64,000 bases of DNA from Tabrizicola_A sp965284335 (GCF_965284335.1 NZ_OZ260076.1); one strand, 5' to 3'. Positions 1 to 9,531 are shown, counted from the first letter of the stretch. Numbers and translations: made by a program. Notes: generated by a model not told the origin, from the letters alone.

Positions 1-16
1 GGGCCTCACGCAGCGA

Positions 17-2554
17 ATGGATGAGCGCACGAAAGCCACGCTGAAACGGATCGAGACCCCGCTGCGGCTGACGCTGGCGGGGCTTTGGGCCGAGCGGTTG
101 GTGCGGGCGTTCTGGCCCTTGTGGACGCTGGCGATTGCCGTTCTGGCGGCTTTGTCCTTTGGCCTGCAGGATCATCTGCCGTTGGAAGCCCTGTGGTTTG
201 GCGCGGTGTCGTCGCTGGCGGGTTTGCTCTGGGCCGGGGTGCAAGGGCTGCGCGCCTTTCGCAAGCCGAGCCGGGTGGAGGCCATGGCGCGGCTGGACAG
301 CCGCTTGCCGGGCCAGCCTTTGGCGGCTTTGCAGGATACCCAAGCGATTGGGGCCGGGGATCCGGCCTCGCAGGCGGTTTGGGCTGCGCATCTGGCGCGG
401 ATGGCCGAACGGGCGAAGGGGGCAAAGCCCGTTCAGCCCGATCTGAAACTGGCCGCGCGCGACCCCTTTGCGCTGCGCTATGTGGCGCTGACGGGGCTGG
501 TGATGGCGCTGATCTTTGGCTCGGTCTGGCGGCTGTCGTCCTTGTCGGCCTTGGCGCCGGGGGGCGCGGGGGGCGATGTGCTGGCCGAGGGGCCGACATG
601 GGAAGGCTGGCTGAAGCCACCCGCCTATACCGGCAAGCCGACGCTGTATCTGGCGGACCAAACCGCCGAGAGCTTGACCGTGCCGGTCGGCACCAAGCTG
701 CAACTGCGGTTTTATGGCACGCCGGGCGATCTGATTCTGAGCGAAACCCTGTCGGGCCGGGTGGATGCCCCCCCTGCATCAGACCCGGTGCAAGAGTTTG
801 CGCTGGTGCAAAGCGGGCGTTTGGCGATTGAAGGGCCGGGAGGGCGTGAATGGGCGGTGACGCTGACCCCCGACACCCCGCCCCAGATTGCCGCCGAAGG
901 TGCGATTGCCCGCGAAAAGGGAGGTCGGTTCAGCCAAGATTTCAAGGTGACGGATGATTTCGGCATCACCAAGGGCCAAGTCACGATTGCGCTGGATCTG
1001 GACAAGGTGGACCGCCGCTTTGGTCTGGCCGCCGATCCGGCCGATGTGGCCCCGGTGGTCTTGGACCTGCCCATGCCGCGCAAGGGCGACCGCCGGGAAT
1101 TTCTGGGCACCTTGGTGGATGATCTGTCGCAATCGGTGCTGGCCAACCTGCCGGTGACGCTGACCTTTGCTGCCGTGGATGCGGCGGGCCAAGAGGGTGC
1201 CTCTGCCCCCATAGCGGCGGTGCTGCCGGGCAAGCGGTTCTTTGACCCCGTCGCCTCGGCCCTGATCGAGATGCGGCGCGATCTGATGTGGACGCGGGCC
1301 AATGCCCCCCGCACGGTGCAGGTCTTGCGCGCCATCACCCATGCGCCCGAGGGGGTTATCACCAATGAAAAGGCGTGGCTGCGGCTGCGCGTTGCCATGC
1401 GGCGGCTGGAGGCAGAGGCGGCAAGCCTGAGCCTTGAGCTGCGCGATGAGGTGGCCGAGGAGCTGTGGCAGATCGCGCTTTTGATGGAAGAGGGCGATTT
1501 GAATGACGCCAAAGAACGGCTGCGCCGCGCCCAAGACCGGCTGGCCGAGGCGATCAAGCGCGGGGCCTCTCCCGAGGAAATTCAAGAGCTGATGGATGAG
1601 ATGCGGCAGGCCATGGATGATTACATGGACCTTTTGGCCGAAAACATGGAAGAGCGCAGCCCCGAGGAGCAATCCGCCGATGGTGGGGCGACCATGTCGG
1701 AAGATCAGCTGCAGGAAATGCTGGATCGTTTGCAAAAGCTGATGGAAGAGGGCCGCACGGCCGAAGCGGCAGAGCTTTTGGCGCAGATCCAAGAGATGAT
1801 GGAAAACATGCGCATGGTCCAGCAGGACGGGCAGGGCCAAGGTCGGGGCAGCCGGGGCCAGCAGGCGATGCGCGAGTTGGGCGAAACCATGCGCGGCCAG
1901 CAGGGCCTGTCGGATGATGCCTTCCGCGATTTGCAGCGCGGGCGGCGGGGCGAGGGGCAGGAGCCGGGTGAGGGCCAGCCGGGTGAGGGCCAGCCGGGTG
2001 AGGGCCAATCTGGCGAAGGTCAGCCGGGCGAGGGTGAGGGCGGGCAGGACGGCCAGAGCCTTGCCGAACGGCAAGAGGATTTGCGCCGCCAGTTAGAGCG
2101 GCTGGAGCGTGAGGGCGATTTGCCCGGCGCTGGAAATGAGCGGGGCGAGGCGGGCCGCCAGCGGCTGGAGGAGGCGCGCCGCGCCATGCGCGAGGCCGAA
2201 GAAGCCCTGCGCAACCGCGATCTGCGCGGGGCTTTGGACCGTCAGGCCGAGGCGCTGGAAGCGCTGCGCCAGGGTATCCGCGATCTGGGCGAGGCGCTGG
2301 CGCAGGAAAACCGCCAAGAGGGCGAGGCGCAGGCCGGACGGCAGGCCAACAGCGACGATCCGGCGGGCCGCGACCCCTTGGGTCGCCAGCAGGGCAACAG
2401 CCTGCGCATCGGGTCGGACAATAACCTGCTGAGCGATGAAGAGGTCTATCGCCGGGCCGAGGAATTGCTGGAAGAAATCCGTCGCCGATCAGGCGATCTG
2501 ACCCGACCCGAGGGCGAGCGCGACTATCTGAAACGGCTGTTGGATCTTTTTTAA
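17..2554 (+). CDS. TIGR02302/DUF4175 family membrane protein
   Basis: A large (845 aa) inner-membrane protein of the DUF4175 / TIGR02302 family, which is typical of alphaproteobacteria; its molecular role is not established. Hydrophobic segments lie at about residues 33-51, 56-75 and 151-170. A periplasmic-type region follows, then a Glu/Arg/Gln-rich helical part (about 430-620) likely to form coiled coils. A low-complexity Gly-Glu-Gln repeat sits at about 645-680, followed by another charged helical tail. The ATG at 17 is the first in frame, but only 16 bases precede it, so the ribosome site cannot be judged. Family assignment rests on overall architecture and length, and is fairly firm. Confidence 0.85.
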   Translation: MDERTKATLKRIETPLRLTLAGLWAERLVRAFWPLWTLAIAVLAALSFGLQDHLPLEALWFGAVSSLAGLLWAGVQGLRAFRKPSRVEAMARLDSRLPGQPLAALQDTQAIGAGDPASQAVWAAHLARMAERAKGAKPVQPDLKLAARDPFALRYVALTGLVMALIFGSVWRLSSLSALAPGGAGGDVLAEGPTWEGWLKPPAYTGKPTLYLADQTAESLTVPVGTKLQLRFYGTPGDLILSETLSGRVDAPPASDPVQEFALVQSGRLAIEGPGGREWAVTLTPDTPPQIAAEGAIAREKGGRFSQDFKVTDDFGITKGQVTIALDLDKVDRRFGLAADPADVAPVVLDLPMPRKGDRREFLGTLVDDLSQSVLANLPVTLTFAAVDAAGQEGASAPIAAVLPGKRFFDPVASALIEMRRDLMWTRANAPRTVQVLRAITHAPEGVITNEKAWLRLRVAMRRLEAEAASLSLELRDEVAEELWQIALLMEEGDLNDAKERLRRAQDRLAEAIKRGASPEEIQELMDEMRQAMDDYMDLLAENMEERSPEEQSADGGATMSEDQLQEMLDRLQKLMEEGRTAEAAELLAQIQEMMENMRMVQQDGQGQGRGSRGQQAMRELGETMRGQQGLSDDAFRDLQRGRRGEGQEPGEGQPGEGQPGEGQSGEGQPGEGEGGQDGQSLAERQEDLRRQLERLEREGDLPGAGNERGEAGRQRLEEARRAMREAEEALRNRDLRGALDRQAEALEALRQGIRDLGEALAQENRQEGEAQAGRQANSDDPAGRDPLGRQQGNSLRIGSDNNLLSDEEVYRRAEELLEEIRRRSGDLTRPEGERDYLKRLLDLF
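1964..2038 (+). repeat. Five 15-base tandem repeats inside the DUF4175 gene
   Basis: Five consecutive 15-base units, CCGGGTGAGGGCCAG and variants, encode a Pro-Gly-Glu-Gly-Gln type pentapeptide. The first two units are identical and the later ones drift. The unit length keeps the frame, so copy-number change would alter only linker length. Confidence 0.85.
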
Positions 2555-2608
2555 GGCGCAAGGGATGGGGTGCGAGCGGTCGGCGGCAGAACCCCGCCCG
2601 CCAAGACC

Positions 2609-2761
2609 CTACATATGCGGGGCAAGCAGCACCGCTTCGACCGCCGAGCCAAGCTTATCGGCGACGATCATGAACAGCAGCGCCGTCACGCCCATAATCA
2701 GGCATAGCCTGACAACGGACAGGCGCTTGCGATTCTGTGGTATGGTCAACATCGGGTCCAT
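2609..2761 (-). CDS. Small single-pass membrane protein (candidate)
   Basis: A 50-codon reading frame (47 if the second ATG at 2752 is used) on the minus strand in the 373-base gap between the DUF4175 gene and pheT. It starts with a short basic segment (RKRLSVVR) and continues with one hydrophobic helix (LCLIMGVTALLFMIVA), an ordered layout unlikely in random GC-rich DNA. No strong ribosome site is visible for either start. No family is recognised. The rest of the gap (2762-2927) shows no other convincing feature. Confidence 0.4.
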   Translation of the reverse strand: MDPMLTIPQNRKRLSVVRLCLIMGVTALLFMIVADKLGSAVEAVLLAPHM

Positions 2762-2927
2762 TTGGATGTTCTACACCCAATTCCAAGCCAAAATATGGTA
2801 ATAATCGGGGCTTTTCTGCGACAATCGGTTTCGGATTGGGAAACCTATGGCGACTGCTTCCCCTTGGCCTGACTTTGCGCTAATCCGGCTGCAACCATGG
2901 AAATGACCGACCCAAAGGGCCTTTGCG

Positions 2928-5339
2928 ATGAAATTCACCCTGTCTTGGCTGAAAGATCACCTTGAGACGACGGCGTCTTTGGATGAGATCCTCTATGCGC
3001 TGACCGATCTGGGGCTCGAGGTCGAAGGCGTGGTGAACCCGGTGGCGAAACTTGCCCCCTTTACCATCGCCAAGGTTCTGGAGGCCACCCAGCATCCCGA
3101 TGCCGACCGGCTGCGCGTCTGCCGGGTGATGACGGATGAGGGCGAAAAGCAGATCGTTTGCGGCGCGCCCAATGCGCGGGCAGGGATCACGGTGGTTCTG
3201 TGCAAACCGGGCGATTATGTGCCGGGCATTGATGTGACCTTGGGCGTGGGCAAGATCCGCGGCGTTGAAAGCCATGGGATGATGGCGTCCGAGCGCGAGT
3301 TGGAACTGTCGGACGAGCATAACGGCATTATCGAGTTGCCCTCGGGTGAGGTGGGCCAGAAGTTCGCCGATTGGTTGGCTGCGAACCGTCCGGCCGTGTG
3401 TGATCCGGTGATTGAGGTGAAGATCACCCCGAACCGCCCCGATGCCTTGGGCGTGCGCGGGATTGCGCGCGATCTGGCGGCGCGGGGCTTGGGTGTGTTG
3501 AAGCCCTTGGAGATCCCCGCGATCAAGGGTGGCTTTGCCAGCCCCGTGACCGTGCAGATCGACGCCGCGTTGAAGGCCAAAGGCTGCCCGCATTTCGCAG
3601 GCCGCACCATTCGCGGGGTGAAGAACGGCCCTTCGCCCGACTGGTTGCAGGCGCGGCTGAAGGCGATTGGCCTGCGGCCGATTTCGGCCTTGGTCGATAT
3701 CACCAACTATTTCACCTTTGGCCTGAACCGGCCTTTGCATGTCTTTGACGTGGCCAAGGTGCAGGGCGGGGCTTTGCGGATTCATGCGGCGGCGGGGGGC
3801 GAGGAGTTTCTGGCACTCGACGGCAAGACCTATGCCCTGCGGGCCGGGATGATGGCGATTTCCGATGCGGCGGGGGTGGAAAGCCTTGCCGGGATCATGG
3901 GGGGCGAACATTCGGGCTGCACCGAGGAGACGACCGAGGTATTCTTGGAAAGTGCCTTCTGGGACCCGATCACCATTGCCGCCACGGGCCGGGCGCTGAA
4001 GATCAACTCGGACGCGCGCTATCGGTTCGAGCGCGGGGTTGATCCGGCCTTTACCCTGCCGGGGCTGGATCTGGCGACGCAGATGATCTTGAATCTCTGC
4101 GGTGGCGAGGCGAGCGATCTGGCGGTGGATGGCGCGGCCCCGGACACCACGCGCGCCTATAAGCTGAACCCCGCACGGGTGATCAGCCTTGTCGGCATGG
4201 ATATTCCCGAGGCCGAACAGCGCCAGACGCTGACGGCGCTCGGCTTCAAGCTGAACGGCAATATGGCGACCCCGCCTTCGTGGCGGCCCGATGTTCTGGG
4301 CGAGGCCGATCTGGTGGAGGAAGTGGCGCGCGTGGCAAGCCTGACCAAGCTGGAAGGCAAACCGCTGCGCCGCATGGTGCCCGGCGTGCCGCGCCCGATT
4401 CTGACGCCCTTGCAGGTGCGCGAACGCACCGCGCGGCGCACGATTGCGGCGCTGGGCTATAACGAATGTGTCACCTACAGCTTTATCGACGAGGCGGCGG
4501 CCAAGCTGTTCGGCGGCGGCAGCGATGCGGTGCGGGTGGACAATCCGATTTCGTCCGAGATGAGCCATCTGCGCCCTGATCTTCTGCCGGGTCTGTTGCG
4601 CGCGGCGGCACGCAACCAGGCGCGGGGGTTCATGGATTTGGCCTTGGCCGAGATTGGCCCGGCCTTCCATGGCGGCGAGCCGGGCGAGCAGCATTTGCAG
4701 GCGGCGGGCCTTTTGGTCGGCGCCTCGGCGGCGCGCGATCCGCATGGCAGCCGCCGCCCGGTGGATGTGTTTGACGTGAAGGCCGATGTCGAGGCGGTCT
4801 TGGCCGCGCTGGGCGCGCCCGCCCGCGTGCAGATCAGCCGCAAGGTGGCCGCGTGGTTCCATCCGGGCCGCTCTGGGGCGATTGGTTTGGGGCCGAATGT
4901 CATGGCGACATTTGGCGAGGTTCACCCCAAGGTTTTGGCGGACATGGGCGTCAAAGGTCCGGCCATGGCCTTTACGGTGCTGGTGGCCAATGTCCCCTCT
5001 CCCAAGGTGAAAACCCCGACCCGGCCTGCGCTGGCGATTTCCGACCTGCAAGCGGTGGAACGCGATTTCGCCTTTGTGGTGGACAAGTCGGTTGAGGCGC
5101 TGGTTGCGGTCAATGCGGCCCAAGGGGCGGATAAGGCCTTGATCGAGACGGTGCGGGTCTTTGACCAATTCACCGGCGAGAAGGCCGAGGCGCAGATGGG
5201 GGCGGGCAAAAAGTCCATCGCCTTGACCGTGCGGCTGCAACCGACCGACAAGACCTTGACCGAGGCCGATATCGAGGCGGTCTCGGCCAAGATCATCGAA
5301 AAGGTGTCCAAGGCGACGGGCGGCGTTTTGCGCGGCTGA
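2928..5339 (+). CDS. pheT: Phenylalanine--tRNA ligase beta subunit
   Basis: Beta subunit of the heterotetrameric cytoplasmic enzyme that charges tRNA-Phe. The 803 aa length is normal. It begins with the standard MKFTLSWLKDHL start, then the tRNA-binding OB domain (about 40-150, with HPDADRLRVC), the B3/B4 editing region (about 210-370), B5 (about 395-465), the catalytic-like core and a C-terminal anticodon-binding FDX-ACB domain (about 710-803). The alpha subunit gene pheS is not adjacent upstream and must lie elsewhere. A palindromic repeat and a strong terminator follow the gene. Confidence 0.97.
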   Translation: MKFTLSWLKDHLETTASLDEILYALTDLGLEVEGVVNPVAKLAPFTIAKVLEATQHPDADRLRVCRVMTDEGEKQIVCGAPNARAGITVVLCKPGDYVPGIDVTLGVGKIRGVESHGMMASERELELSDEHNGIIELPSGEVGQKFADWLAANRPAVCDPVIEVKITPNRPDALGVRGIARDLAARGLGVLKPLEIPAIKGGFASPVTVQIDAALKAKGCPHFAGRTIRGVKNGPSPDWLQARLKAIGLRPISALVDITNYFTFGLNRPLHVFDVAKVQGGALRIHAAAGGEEFLALDGKTYALRAGMMAISDAAGVESLAGIMGGEHSGCTEETTEVFLESAFWDPITIAATGRALKINSDARYRFERGVDPAFTLPGLDLATQMILNLCGGEASDLAVDGAAPDTTRAYKLNPARVISLVGMDIPEAEQRQTLTALGFKLNGNMATPPSWRPDVLGEADLVEEVARVASLTKLEGKPLRRMVPGVPRPILTPLQVRERTARRTIAALGYNECVTYSFIDEAAAKLFGGGSDAVRVDNPISSEMSHLRPDLLPGLLRAAARNQARGFMDLALAEIGPAFHGGEPGEQHLQAAGLLVGASAARDPHGSRRPVDVFDVKADVEAVLAALGAPARVQISRKVAAWFHPGRSGAIGLGPNVMATFGEVHPKVLADMGVKGPAMAFTVLVANVPSPKVKTPTRPALAISDLQAVERDFAFVVDKSVEALVAVNAAQGADKALIETVRVFDQFTGEKAEAQMGAGKKSIALTVRLQPTDKTLTEADIEAVSAKIIEKVSKATGGVLRG

Positions 5340-5357
5340 GGGGGGTTGCACCCCGCG

Positions 5358-5433
5358 CTCCTCGTCGACTTCGTCGCTCGTCGCTTGTCGGGCGTGGCGG
5401 TGCCGAGGAGAAGACGAAGTCGCCCGACGAGGA
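5358..5433. repeat. CGACGAGG-type intergenic palindrome, copy 1
   Basis: An imperfect inverted repeat just after pheT. The left arm reads CTCCTCGTCGACTTCGTCGC and the right arm contains GACGAAGTCGCCCGACGAGG. Related copies lie near 7738, 13369, 46674 and 58725, all between genes. Confidence 0.7.
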
Positions 5434-5467
5434 TCGCCGGGAAGGGCCGCTGAGAAGGCAACAGTCA

Positions 5468-5498
5468 AAAGGGCGTCCGAACCATTCGGACGCCCTTT
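5468..5498 (+). terminator. Rho-independent terminator after pheT
   Basis: A perfect 14-base stem (AAAGGGCGTCCGAA with its complement) around a 3-base loop, ending in TTT. It lies about 130 bases past the pheT stop. Confidence 0.8.
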
Positions 5499-5515
5499 AC
5501 ACGTCAGTTTGCGAT

Positions 5516-5550
5516 AAAAAAGCCGCGGGAGGCGATGCGCCTCCCGCGGC
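5516..5550 (-). terminator. Terminator of the first DUF1127 gene
   Basis: A 13-base perfect stem (GCCGCGGGAGGCG) with a 3-base loop. Read on the minus strand it is followed by a run of six T. It sits 12 bases past the stop of the minus-strand DUF1127 gene and is back to back with the pheT terminator. Confidence 0.85.
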
Positions 5551-5561
5551 AGGCGCTGCCG

Positions 5562-5777
5562 TCAGGCAGGGAGACGAATTCCGCTGTGCAGGGCGGGAAA
5601 GCTATGCGCCTTTTGCTTGGCCTCAGCCGGGCCAAGGCCAAGATGCATTGCCTCAAGATCGGCGCGGGTCAGACCGATGTCAGCCAAAAGCCGATCATCG
5701 CTGCGATCCAGCAAAAAGCGGGTCGAGCGGCGGGTTTGGAAGGCGGTCATCAGTTGGGCGAACATGCGGGCGAACAT
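5562..5777 (-). CDS. DUF1127 domain protein
   Basis: A small basic protein of 71 aa with the DUF1127 (YjiS-like) core: an arginine-rich helix then LLDRSDDRLLADIGLTRADLE. Small DUF1127 proteins in alphaproteobacteria have been linked to RNA turnover and to phosphate and carbon metabolism, but the role of this one is unknown. AGGAG precedes the ATG. It is divergent from a LysR regulator, so regulation by that neighbour is plausible. A strong terminator follows. Confidence 0.85.
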   Translation of the reverse strand: MFARMFAQLMTAFQTRRSTRFLLDRSDDRLLADIGLTRADLEAMHLGLGPAEAKQKAHSFPALHSGIRLPA

Positions 5778-5870
5778 CGGGAAACTCCTGTCTATGGGCT
5801 GGATATGCGCCTCTCATTGACATTTCTCAAACGAATAGGTTTCATCTCTGACATTTGCTAAACTCATGGA

Positions 5871-6773
5871 ATGGGTCAGATGAGCGCGCCGTTGGACAGT
5901 GACCTGATGCGCAGCTTTCTGGCGGTGGCTGACAGCGGGTCTGTCACCATTGCCGCAGCGCGGCTTTTTCGCACGCAATCGGCGGTGTCGTTGCAAATCA
6001 AGCGGTTGGAAGAGAGCCTTGGCCAGCCCTTGTTCACCCGTCAAGCCCGTGGCGTCGTGCTGACCCCGCGCGGCGAGCAGCTGATGCCCTATGCGCGCAA
6101 GGTGGTGGCGCTGTTGGATCAGGCCGCCATTGCGCTGCGCGAAAAGCCTTTGGCGGGGCCGGTGCGGGTGGGGATTCCCGATGAATATTCCGGCACCGTT
6201 TTGCCCCGTGCCTTGGCCGCCTTTGATGAGCGCCATGAAGGCGTGCAGGTTTCGGTGCGGGTGGGCCATTCGACCGAGCAGATGAAGGCCTTGGAGGCCG
6301 ATGAGATTGACCTCGCGGTGATTTACGACTGGGATTATGTGCAGGAAGGCGAGGTTTTGTGCATTGACCCCACGGTCTGGGTCACCTCGACCACGCATCA
6401 GCAGCATCTGCGCCAGCCGGTGCCGGTGGCGGTCTATTTCAAATCCGCCTGGAGTCGCGAGTTCGCCGAAGCCGGGCTGACGCGCCAGCGGATCGAGTGG
6501 CGGCCTGCGTGGTCTTGTGACATGGCGGGGGGCTTTCGGGTGGCGGTGACCAATGGCATGGCGGTGGCGCCTTTGTCGCGCTCGACCATTCCGGCGGGGT
6601 GCCGCGAGTTGACGGCCGAGGATGGCTTTCCAATCGTGGACTATGCCCGCGTCATTCTGTTGCGCAATCCGCGCGGCACCTCGCCTGCGGTGGAGGGGAT
6701 GGCCGCGATGCTGCGCGAGGCTTTTGCGCCTTTGGGGGTGCAGCAAGAGACCTTGCCGGTGGCGCGGCTCTGA
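5871..6773 (+). CDS. LysR family transcriptional regulator
   Basis: A LysR-type regulator of about 300 aa. The N-terminal winged helix-turn-helix (about 10-70) contains FLAVADSGSVTIAAARLFRT and SAVSLQIKRLEESLGQPLF. The C-terminal periplasmic-binding-like domain (about 95-290) should bind an unknown ligand. A second ATG nine bases in (MSAPLDSD) is an equally likely start. It is divergent from the DUF1127 gene across about 90 bases that must hold both promoters. No enzyme operon is attached, so the target cannot be named. Confidence 0.92.
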   Translation: MGQMSAPLDSDLMRSFLAVADSGSVTIAAARLFRTQSAVSLQIKRLEESLGQPLFTRQARGVVLTPRGEQLMPYARKVVALLDQAAIALREKPLAGPVRVGIPDEYSGTVLPRALAAFDERHEGVQVSVRVGHSTEQMKALEADEIDLAVIYDWDYVQEGEVLCIDPTVWVTSTTHQQHLRQPVPVAVYFKSAWSREFAEAGLTRQRIEWRPAWSCDMAGGFRVAVTNGMAVAPLSRSTIPAGCRELTAEDGFPIVDYARVILLRNPRGTSPAVEGMAAMLREAFAPLGVQQETLPVARL

Positions 6774-6892
6774 CGCTCGGGCCTTTGGCGGGGGTCTTTG
6801 GGCCAAGATGACAGACCAGCGCGATGGCGCTTGCGGCCGGGTCGGGCAGTTTGTAACGGTTTGGTGACAAGGCTGCGGGCAAAGGAAAGCGC

Positions 6893-7729
6893 ATGAGTCT
6901 TTGGGTCATGCTGGCCGTTTTGGGTGCGGCTTTCTTGCACGCCTTGTGGAATTCGCTTTTGAAGGTTGGCACCTCGCGGATGGGGGCCATGGTGATCTTG
7001 TCGATCGGCGAGATTCCGATCGGGCTTGCGGTGATCCTCGCGCGGCCCGCGCTGGACTGGTCGGTGGCCCCTTGGGTGATTGCGGCGGGCTGTGCGCATT
7101 TCTTTTACAAGCTGTTCTTGACCTATGCCTATGAGCGCGGCGATCTGAGCCGGGTCTATCCGATTGCCCGCGGTTCGGCGCCTTTGATGGTGGGGTTGGT
7201 GTCGCCGTTTTTCCTGAGCGATGTGATCAGCCCGATGGAATTTGCAGGCATCGCGGTTTTGGGCTTTGGCATCTTGCTGATGGCGCGGGGGGTGTTTTCC
7301 GATGGTGAGAACCGGCGGCTTATTCCTTATGCGCTGGGTTCGGCCTGTGCGACGGCGACCTATACGCTGATTGACGGGCAAGGCGCGCGGGTGTCGGGCG
7401 ATGCGGTGGCCTATATTGCTTGGGTCTTTGTGGTGGATGGGCTGTTCTTTGCAGGCGGCATCTTGGCGTGGAAAGGCTGGGATGTGCTGCCGCGCGCGCG
7501 CAAGGCCTGGGGTGTGGGGATGATTGCGGCGGCGGCCTCTTATGGCGCCTATGCGGTGTCGGTCTGGGCGATGACCATTGCGCCGATTGCGGTGGTGGCG
7601 GCCTTGCGCGAAACCTCGATTCTCTTTGCGGTGATGATCGGCTGGCTGGCCTTTGGCGAGAAAATGACGCGCACCAAGGTCTTGGCCGCGCTGGTCATTG
7701 TGGGCGGGGTGATGCTGACGCGGCTGTGA
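6893..7729 (+). CDS. EamA/DMT superfamily transporter
   Basis: An integral membrane protein of 278 aa with about ten predicted helices in two five-helix EamA halves, as in drug/metabolite exporters. The start MSLWVMLAVLGAAFLHALWNS and the C-terminal AALRETSILFAVMIGWLAFGE are typical of the group. The substrate is unknown. It follows the LysR gene by 120 bases in the same direction but is not clearly co-transcribed. Confidence 0.88.
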   Translation: MSLWVMLAVLGAAFLHALWNSLLKVGTSRMGAMVILSIGEIPIGLAVILARPALDWSVAPWVIAAGCAHFFYKLFLTYAYERGDLSRVYPIARGSAPLMVGLVSPFFLSDVISPMEFAGIAVLGFGILLMARGVFSDGENRRLIPYALGSACATATYTLIDGQGARVSGDAVAYIAWVFVVDGLFFAGGILAWKGWDVLPRARKAWGVGMIAAAASYGAYAVSVWAMTIAPIAVVAALRETSILFAVMIGWLAFGEKMTRTKVLAALVIVGGVMLTRL

Positions 7730-7810
7730 TGGGGCCGCTCGTCGTCGACTGCGTCGCTCCTCGTGGGGGGCCGCGATGGTGAGATGCGCCAAGCGCAAAA
7801 GGCGTGGCGG

Positions 7811-8515
7811 TTAGGAAATGCGCCGTGGCCGTTCGGGAATGAGCTGCTGGGCAACCCCTGCAAGCACCAGATAGGCCGAGGTGGCCACCAGCCCCCAATG
7901 CGCCCAAGTGCCTTCGGCAAAATTCACCCAAGCCGCCCAGCCCGCAAACCCGACCCAGGCAATCGAGACCGGCAGCGTGATGTCACGCCAGCGCTTGGTG
8001 CGGGTGGGATGCACGAATTTGAACGGCAAGAACATGGCCACCGTCAGAAAGACCACCACCGCAAGGATCACATTTTGTGACGGGGCCACGGCAAAAAGCA
8101 CCAGCACCACCATGTTCCAGCAGGCCGGAAAGCCCGAAAAGCTCTTGTCCTTGGTCTTCATCCGGGTGTCGGAAAAATAGATCACCGACCCATAGCAAAT
8201 GGCAATGATCACAAGCCAGCCGATCCAACCCGTCAGCATCCCCGATTTGAAAAGCGCATAGGCGGGGATGAAAACATAGGTCAGATAATCGACGATCAGG
8301 TCCATCAAGACGCCGTCATAGATTGGAAAATTCTTGGGCGTGTCGTAGCGCCGGGCCAAGGGGCCATCGATGCCGTCAACCAAGAGCGCCAGAACCAGCC
8401 ATAGAAACATCGTCTGCCAATCGCCTTCAACGGCGGCCAACATGGCAAACATCGACAAGACAGCGCCGGTGGCGGTCAAGAGATGCACGGAAAGCGCTTT
8501 GATCTTTATATCCAT
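7811..8515 (-). CDS. pcs: Phosphatidylcholine synthase
   Basis: A CDP-alcohol phosphatidyltransferase that condenses CDP-diacylglycerol with choline to give phosphatidylcholine in the inner membrane. The signature DG...AR...G...D...D is present (VDGIDGPLARRYD, then GVLMDLIVD). The protein has several membrane helices, and its 234 aa length fits bacterial Pcs. I chose the ATG at 8515 (MDIKIKALSVHLL). A GTG at 8536 would add seven residues. With olsBA at 58.8-60.4 kb it points to a choline- and ornithine-lipid membrane. Confidence 0.88.
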   Translation of the reverse strand: MDIKIKALSVHLLTATGAVLSMFAMLAAVEGDWQTMFLWLVLALLVDGIDGPLARRYDTPKNFPIYDGVLMDLIVDYLTYVFIPAYALFKSGMLTGWIGWLVIIAICYGSVIYFSDTRMKTKDKSFSGFPACWNMVVLVLFAVAPSQNVILAVVVFLTVAMFLPFKFVHPTRTKRWRDITLPVSIAWVGFAGWAAWVNFAEGTWAHWGLVATSAYLVLAGVAQQLIPERPRRIS

Positions 8516-8598
8516 CAGGTCTTTTTCGCCGATCACGGCGGCGTGTCAACCGTCAGCACCACAATCGGGGCATTTCTGGCGGTAAACATCGCGACAGC

Positions 8599-9531
8599 TT
8601 AGGCGCGGGGATGCGCCTTTTCGTAAACCTCCATCAGGCGCGCGGCGTCCACCGCGGTGTAGGCCTGTGTGGTGGACAGGCTGGCATGGCCGAGCAGTTC
8701 CTGAATGGCGCGCAGATCGCCGCCGGCGGACAGAAGATGGGTGGCAAAGCTGTGGCGCAGCGCATGGGGCGTGGCGGTGGCGGGCAGGCCCATCTGCAAC
8801 CGCGCCTGTTCCATCACCTTTTGCACCAGTCGCGGATTCAAGGGCCCGCCGCGCGCACCGCGAAAGAGCGGCCGATCGGCGGTCAGATCAAAGGGGCAAA
8901 GTGCTGCATAGCGGGCGATCGCCGCGCGGGTCACGGGTAGCGTCGGCACCAGCCGCTCTTTGCCGCCCTTGCCGGTGATGCGCAGCACATCGGGCAGGGG
9001 ATGGGCGCGCCCGGTCAGCCCCAAGGCCTCGGAAATCCGCAGGCCTGATCCGTAAAGCAGGGTCACAATCGCCATGTCGCGCGCCGCGACCCAATCAGTG
9101 CTCGCCTGATCGCCCACCACCTGAATGATATCTTGAGCCGCCGTTTCCGACAAAGGTCGCGGCAGTTTACGCCGGTATTTCGGGCCGCGCGCCGACAGGG
9201 TGGCGGTGGCATCGGTCTCGGTCTGATCGGCGACAAAGGCCAAGAACCCCTTGACCGCCGACAGCTTGCGCGCCACCGAGCGGGGCGAGATGTCACGCCC
9301 CCGCAGATCGGCCATCCAAGCGCGAAGATCGGCTTGGCCCAGATCGGTCAGCGCCGCCAATCCGGCCTGCCCGCCGTGGTGCTGCGACAGAAAATCGAGG
9401 AATTGGCCCAGATCGCGGGCATAGGCGGCCAAAGTATTCTCTGCCGCGCCCTTCAGCGCACGCAGATGGTCAAGCCAGCGCGCCATGGCCTCACGTTGGG
9501 CCGCCGATATGGCCAGCCCGCCCGCGCTCAT
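8599..9531 (-). CDS. xerC: Site-specific tyrosine recombinase XerC
   Basis: One half of the XerCD recombinase that resolves chromosome dimers at dif. The 310 aa length is normal. The N-terminal SAM-like DNA-binding domain (about 10-110) is followed by the catalytic domain with Arg in GSGLRISEALGL, HALRHSFATHLL, GHASLSTTQAYT and nucleophile Tyr291. The start overlaps the stop of the upstream DUF484 gene by four bases (ATGA), a conserved DUF484-xerC order. Confidence 0.95.
   Translation of the reverse strand: MSAGGLAISAAQREAMARWLDHLRALKGAAENTLAAYARDLGQFLDFLSQHHGGQAGLAALTDLGQADLRAWMADLRGRDISPRSVARKLSAVKGFLAFVADQTETDATATLSARGPKYRRKLPRPLSETAAQDIIQVVGDQASTDWVAARDMAIVTLLYGSGLRISEALGLTGRAHPLPDVLRITGKGGKERLVPTLPVTRAAIARYAALCPFDLTADRPLFRGARGGPLNPRLVQKVMEQARLQMGLPATATPHALRHSFATHLLSAGGDLRAIQELLGHASLSTTQAYTAVDAARLMEVYEKAHPRA

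Noticed and set aside
2928..5339. Missing pheS as a sign of rearrangement
   Set aside because: pheS and pheT are often separated in this group, so nothing unusual can be concluded from this window.
2880..5468. A minus-strand open frame of 862 codons opposite pheT
   Set aside because: It is the shadow of pheT codon bias: His/Arg/Gln-rich, no family features, no ribosome site. The same holds for long minus frames opposite the DUF4175 gene, priA, prmA, ftsH and fhs.
5535..5861. Plus-strand frame of 108 codons opposite the first DUF1127 gene
   Set aside because: It runs through a perfect terminator hairpin and a clear DUF1127 gene on the other strand.
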